Of a DNA stretch of 64,000 bases, positions 63,204 through 64,000 are shown piece after piece. The first letter of the stretch is position 1, and every line of letters starts with the position of its first letter. The position numbers and the translations under genes were made by a program. The stretch is from Bacteroidales bacterium (lineage in GTDB: Bacteria > Bacteroidota > Bacteroidia > Bacteroidales > UBA932), in assembly GCA_017447265.1 (NCBI GenBank), contig JAFSOA010000009.1:32922-96921 (forward strand), read 5' to 3'. A model generated the notes under the pieces. It made no database searches. It was not told the origin of the DNA and worked only from the letters and a program-made list of their open reading frames with translations.

Positions 63204-63599
63204 ATGAAAAAGACCCTGATCCTTCTTGCCTGCTGCCTCCTGGCCCTCGGCGCCTGCCAACGCCCGGAGAAGCGTGTCCGGGCCGTTGCCGAATCGTTTC
63301 TGCACGCGTATTACACGGCTGACTACGCCGCCGCGGCCGCACAGTGCACGCCGCGCCTGGCCGCGCTGGTGTCGCAGGGCGCCGAAGACCCGTCCGTCGT
63401 GCCCGACGACCTGGCGCAAAAAATGAAAGAGGCCCTGTCGGAGACCTCTTTCCAAATCATTTCCGTCGAGCTCGACGAAGACGCTGCTTCCGCCCGCGTC
63501 CGCTATGACCTCAGCGTACCGGATGCCGGCAGGCCGGTGCCGATGACGCTGGTGCTACAGCTGGAAGGCGGCACGGCACGCGTCGACCGCATCGAGTAA
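63204..63599 (+). CDS. Small DUF4878-like lipoprotein
   Basis: The 131-residue protein has a lipobox ([12 protein letters not shown], Cys18) followed by a small alpha/beta fold of cystatin/NTF2-like style: [55 protein letters not shown]. The pattern fits DUF4878-type lipoproteins. The ATG at 63204 places the signal peptide directly at the N-terminus and lies 4 bp after mutS2. Its last 45 bp overlap the 3' end of metK on the opposite strand. Function unknown; envelope-anchored. Confidence 0.75.
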   Translation: MKKTLILLACCLLALGACQRPEKRVRAVAESFLHAYYTADYAAAAAQCTPRLAALVSQGAEDPSVVPDDLAQKMKEALSETSFQIISVELDEDAASARVRYDLSVPDAGRPVPMTLVLQLEGGTARVDRIE

Positions 63600-64000
63600 T
63601 TCCCAACCGAAGAACTGTACCTTGCGCCGCACGGTCTTGCCGTCGCGGACCAGTTCGACTTCCTGCACATAGGGGTCGCGGCCCATGTGGCCGTAGGCCG
63701 CCGTGGGCTCGTAGATCGGGTTGGTCAGGCCGAAGCGCCAGACAATGGCGGCCGGCCGCAGGTCGAAGAGTTCGCCCACTTTGCGGGCGATCTCGCCGTC
63801 GGTGAAGGGCACGTGCGCGCTGCCGTAGGTGTTGACGAAGATGCTCACGGGCCGGGCTACGCCGATGGCGTAGGACACCTGTACGAGAATCTCGTCGGCC
63901 ACGCCGGCGGCCACGAGGTTCTTGGCGATGTGGCGGGCCGCATAAGCGGCGCTGCGGTCGACCTTGCTGGGGTCCTTGCCCGAAAAGGCGCCGCCGCCGT
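63555..64000 (-). CDS. metK: S-adenosylmethionine synthetase, C-terminal part (partial)
   Basis: Only the C-terminal 148 or so residues are in the window; the gene continues past the right edge. The segment [23 protein letters not shown] is the conserved glycine-rich nonapeptide region and its continuation. [18 protein letters not shown]-type sequence and [21 protein letters not shown] follow. The enzyme makes S-adenosylmethionine from methionine and ATP, the methyl donor for the DNA methyltransferases in this window. The C-terminus ([17 protein letters not shown]) overlaps the small lipoprotein gene by 45 bp. Confidence 0.95.
   Translation of the reverse strand, partial: GGGAFSGKDPSKVDRSAAYAARHIAKNLVAAGVADEILVQVSYAIGVARPVSIFVNTYGSAHVPFTDGEIARKVGELFDLRPAAIVWRFGLTNPIYEPTAAYGHMGRDPYVQEVELVRDGKTVRRKVQFFGWELLDAVDACRAAFQL

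Overview
The window looks like a chromosomal segment of a GC-rich member of the Bacteroidales (Bacteroidota). Signs of this include several TonB-dependent receptors, BACON, DUF4988, DUF4249, DUF4876 and FISUMP lipoproteins, an S46 dipeptidyl-peptidase, the gene order rpsL-rpsG-fusA-rpsJ, a tRNA without encoded CCA, and many copies of the Bacteroidota -7 promoter element TAnnTTTG. Shine-Dalgarno sequences are nearly absent, groEL being the clear exception. A genus cannot be named from the sequence alone. Both ends of the window cut a gene: a lipoprotein on the left and metK on the right.

Layout. 1-2400: lipoprotein start and groES-groEL. 2400-9850: dnaE, preceded on the same strand by a clearly AT-rich two-methyltransferase island whose larger protein ends in a nuclease-like segment; this is the best candidate for acquired DNA. 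9850-24860: housekeeping genes (gpmI, RNase R, recO, rdgB, a C-terminal processing protease, U32 protein, polyprenyl synthase, rsgA, MATE, secreted PLD protein). 23600-26940: ornithine aminotransferase facing carbamate kinase and ornithine carbamoyltransferase, which fits catabolism of citrulline and ornithine. 27029-33350: a four-gene operon around a TonB-dependent receptor. 33391-37058: the str operon, ending at rpsJ, then a CAT-anticodon tRNA. 37077-44424: an acyltransferase, an Omp85-type barrel and three tandem DUF4988 lipoproteins in one run. 44504-48571: phosphatase-like genes, a C69 dipeptidase and a small BACON lipoprotein. 48617-58206: a BACON/FISUMP/TonB/DUF4876/DUF6850 operon followed by a DPP7-like peptidase. 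58336-64000: flavin-type oxidase, comF, cdaA, mutS2, a small lipoprotein and metK.

Four peptidase-family proteins (S41, U32, C69, S46), TonB-linked uptake operons and the ornithine/carbamoyl-phosphate genes are consistent with peptide and amino-acid use, but this is inference. U32 proteins may be RNA-modifying enzymes rather than peptidases.

The main unexplained signals are non-coding. One is a family of about 70-bp interspersed repeats at three loci whose terminal stem is kept by matching changes in both arms. A second is a short ATTCCGG/CCGGAAT palindrome family that supplies start or stop codons to neighbouring genes. Others are two tandem covarying hairpins ahead of cdaA, a nested hairpin between rocD and argF, and about nine promoters whose -7 element ends only 4-8 nt before the start codon, implying leaderless mRNAs.
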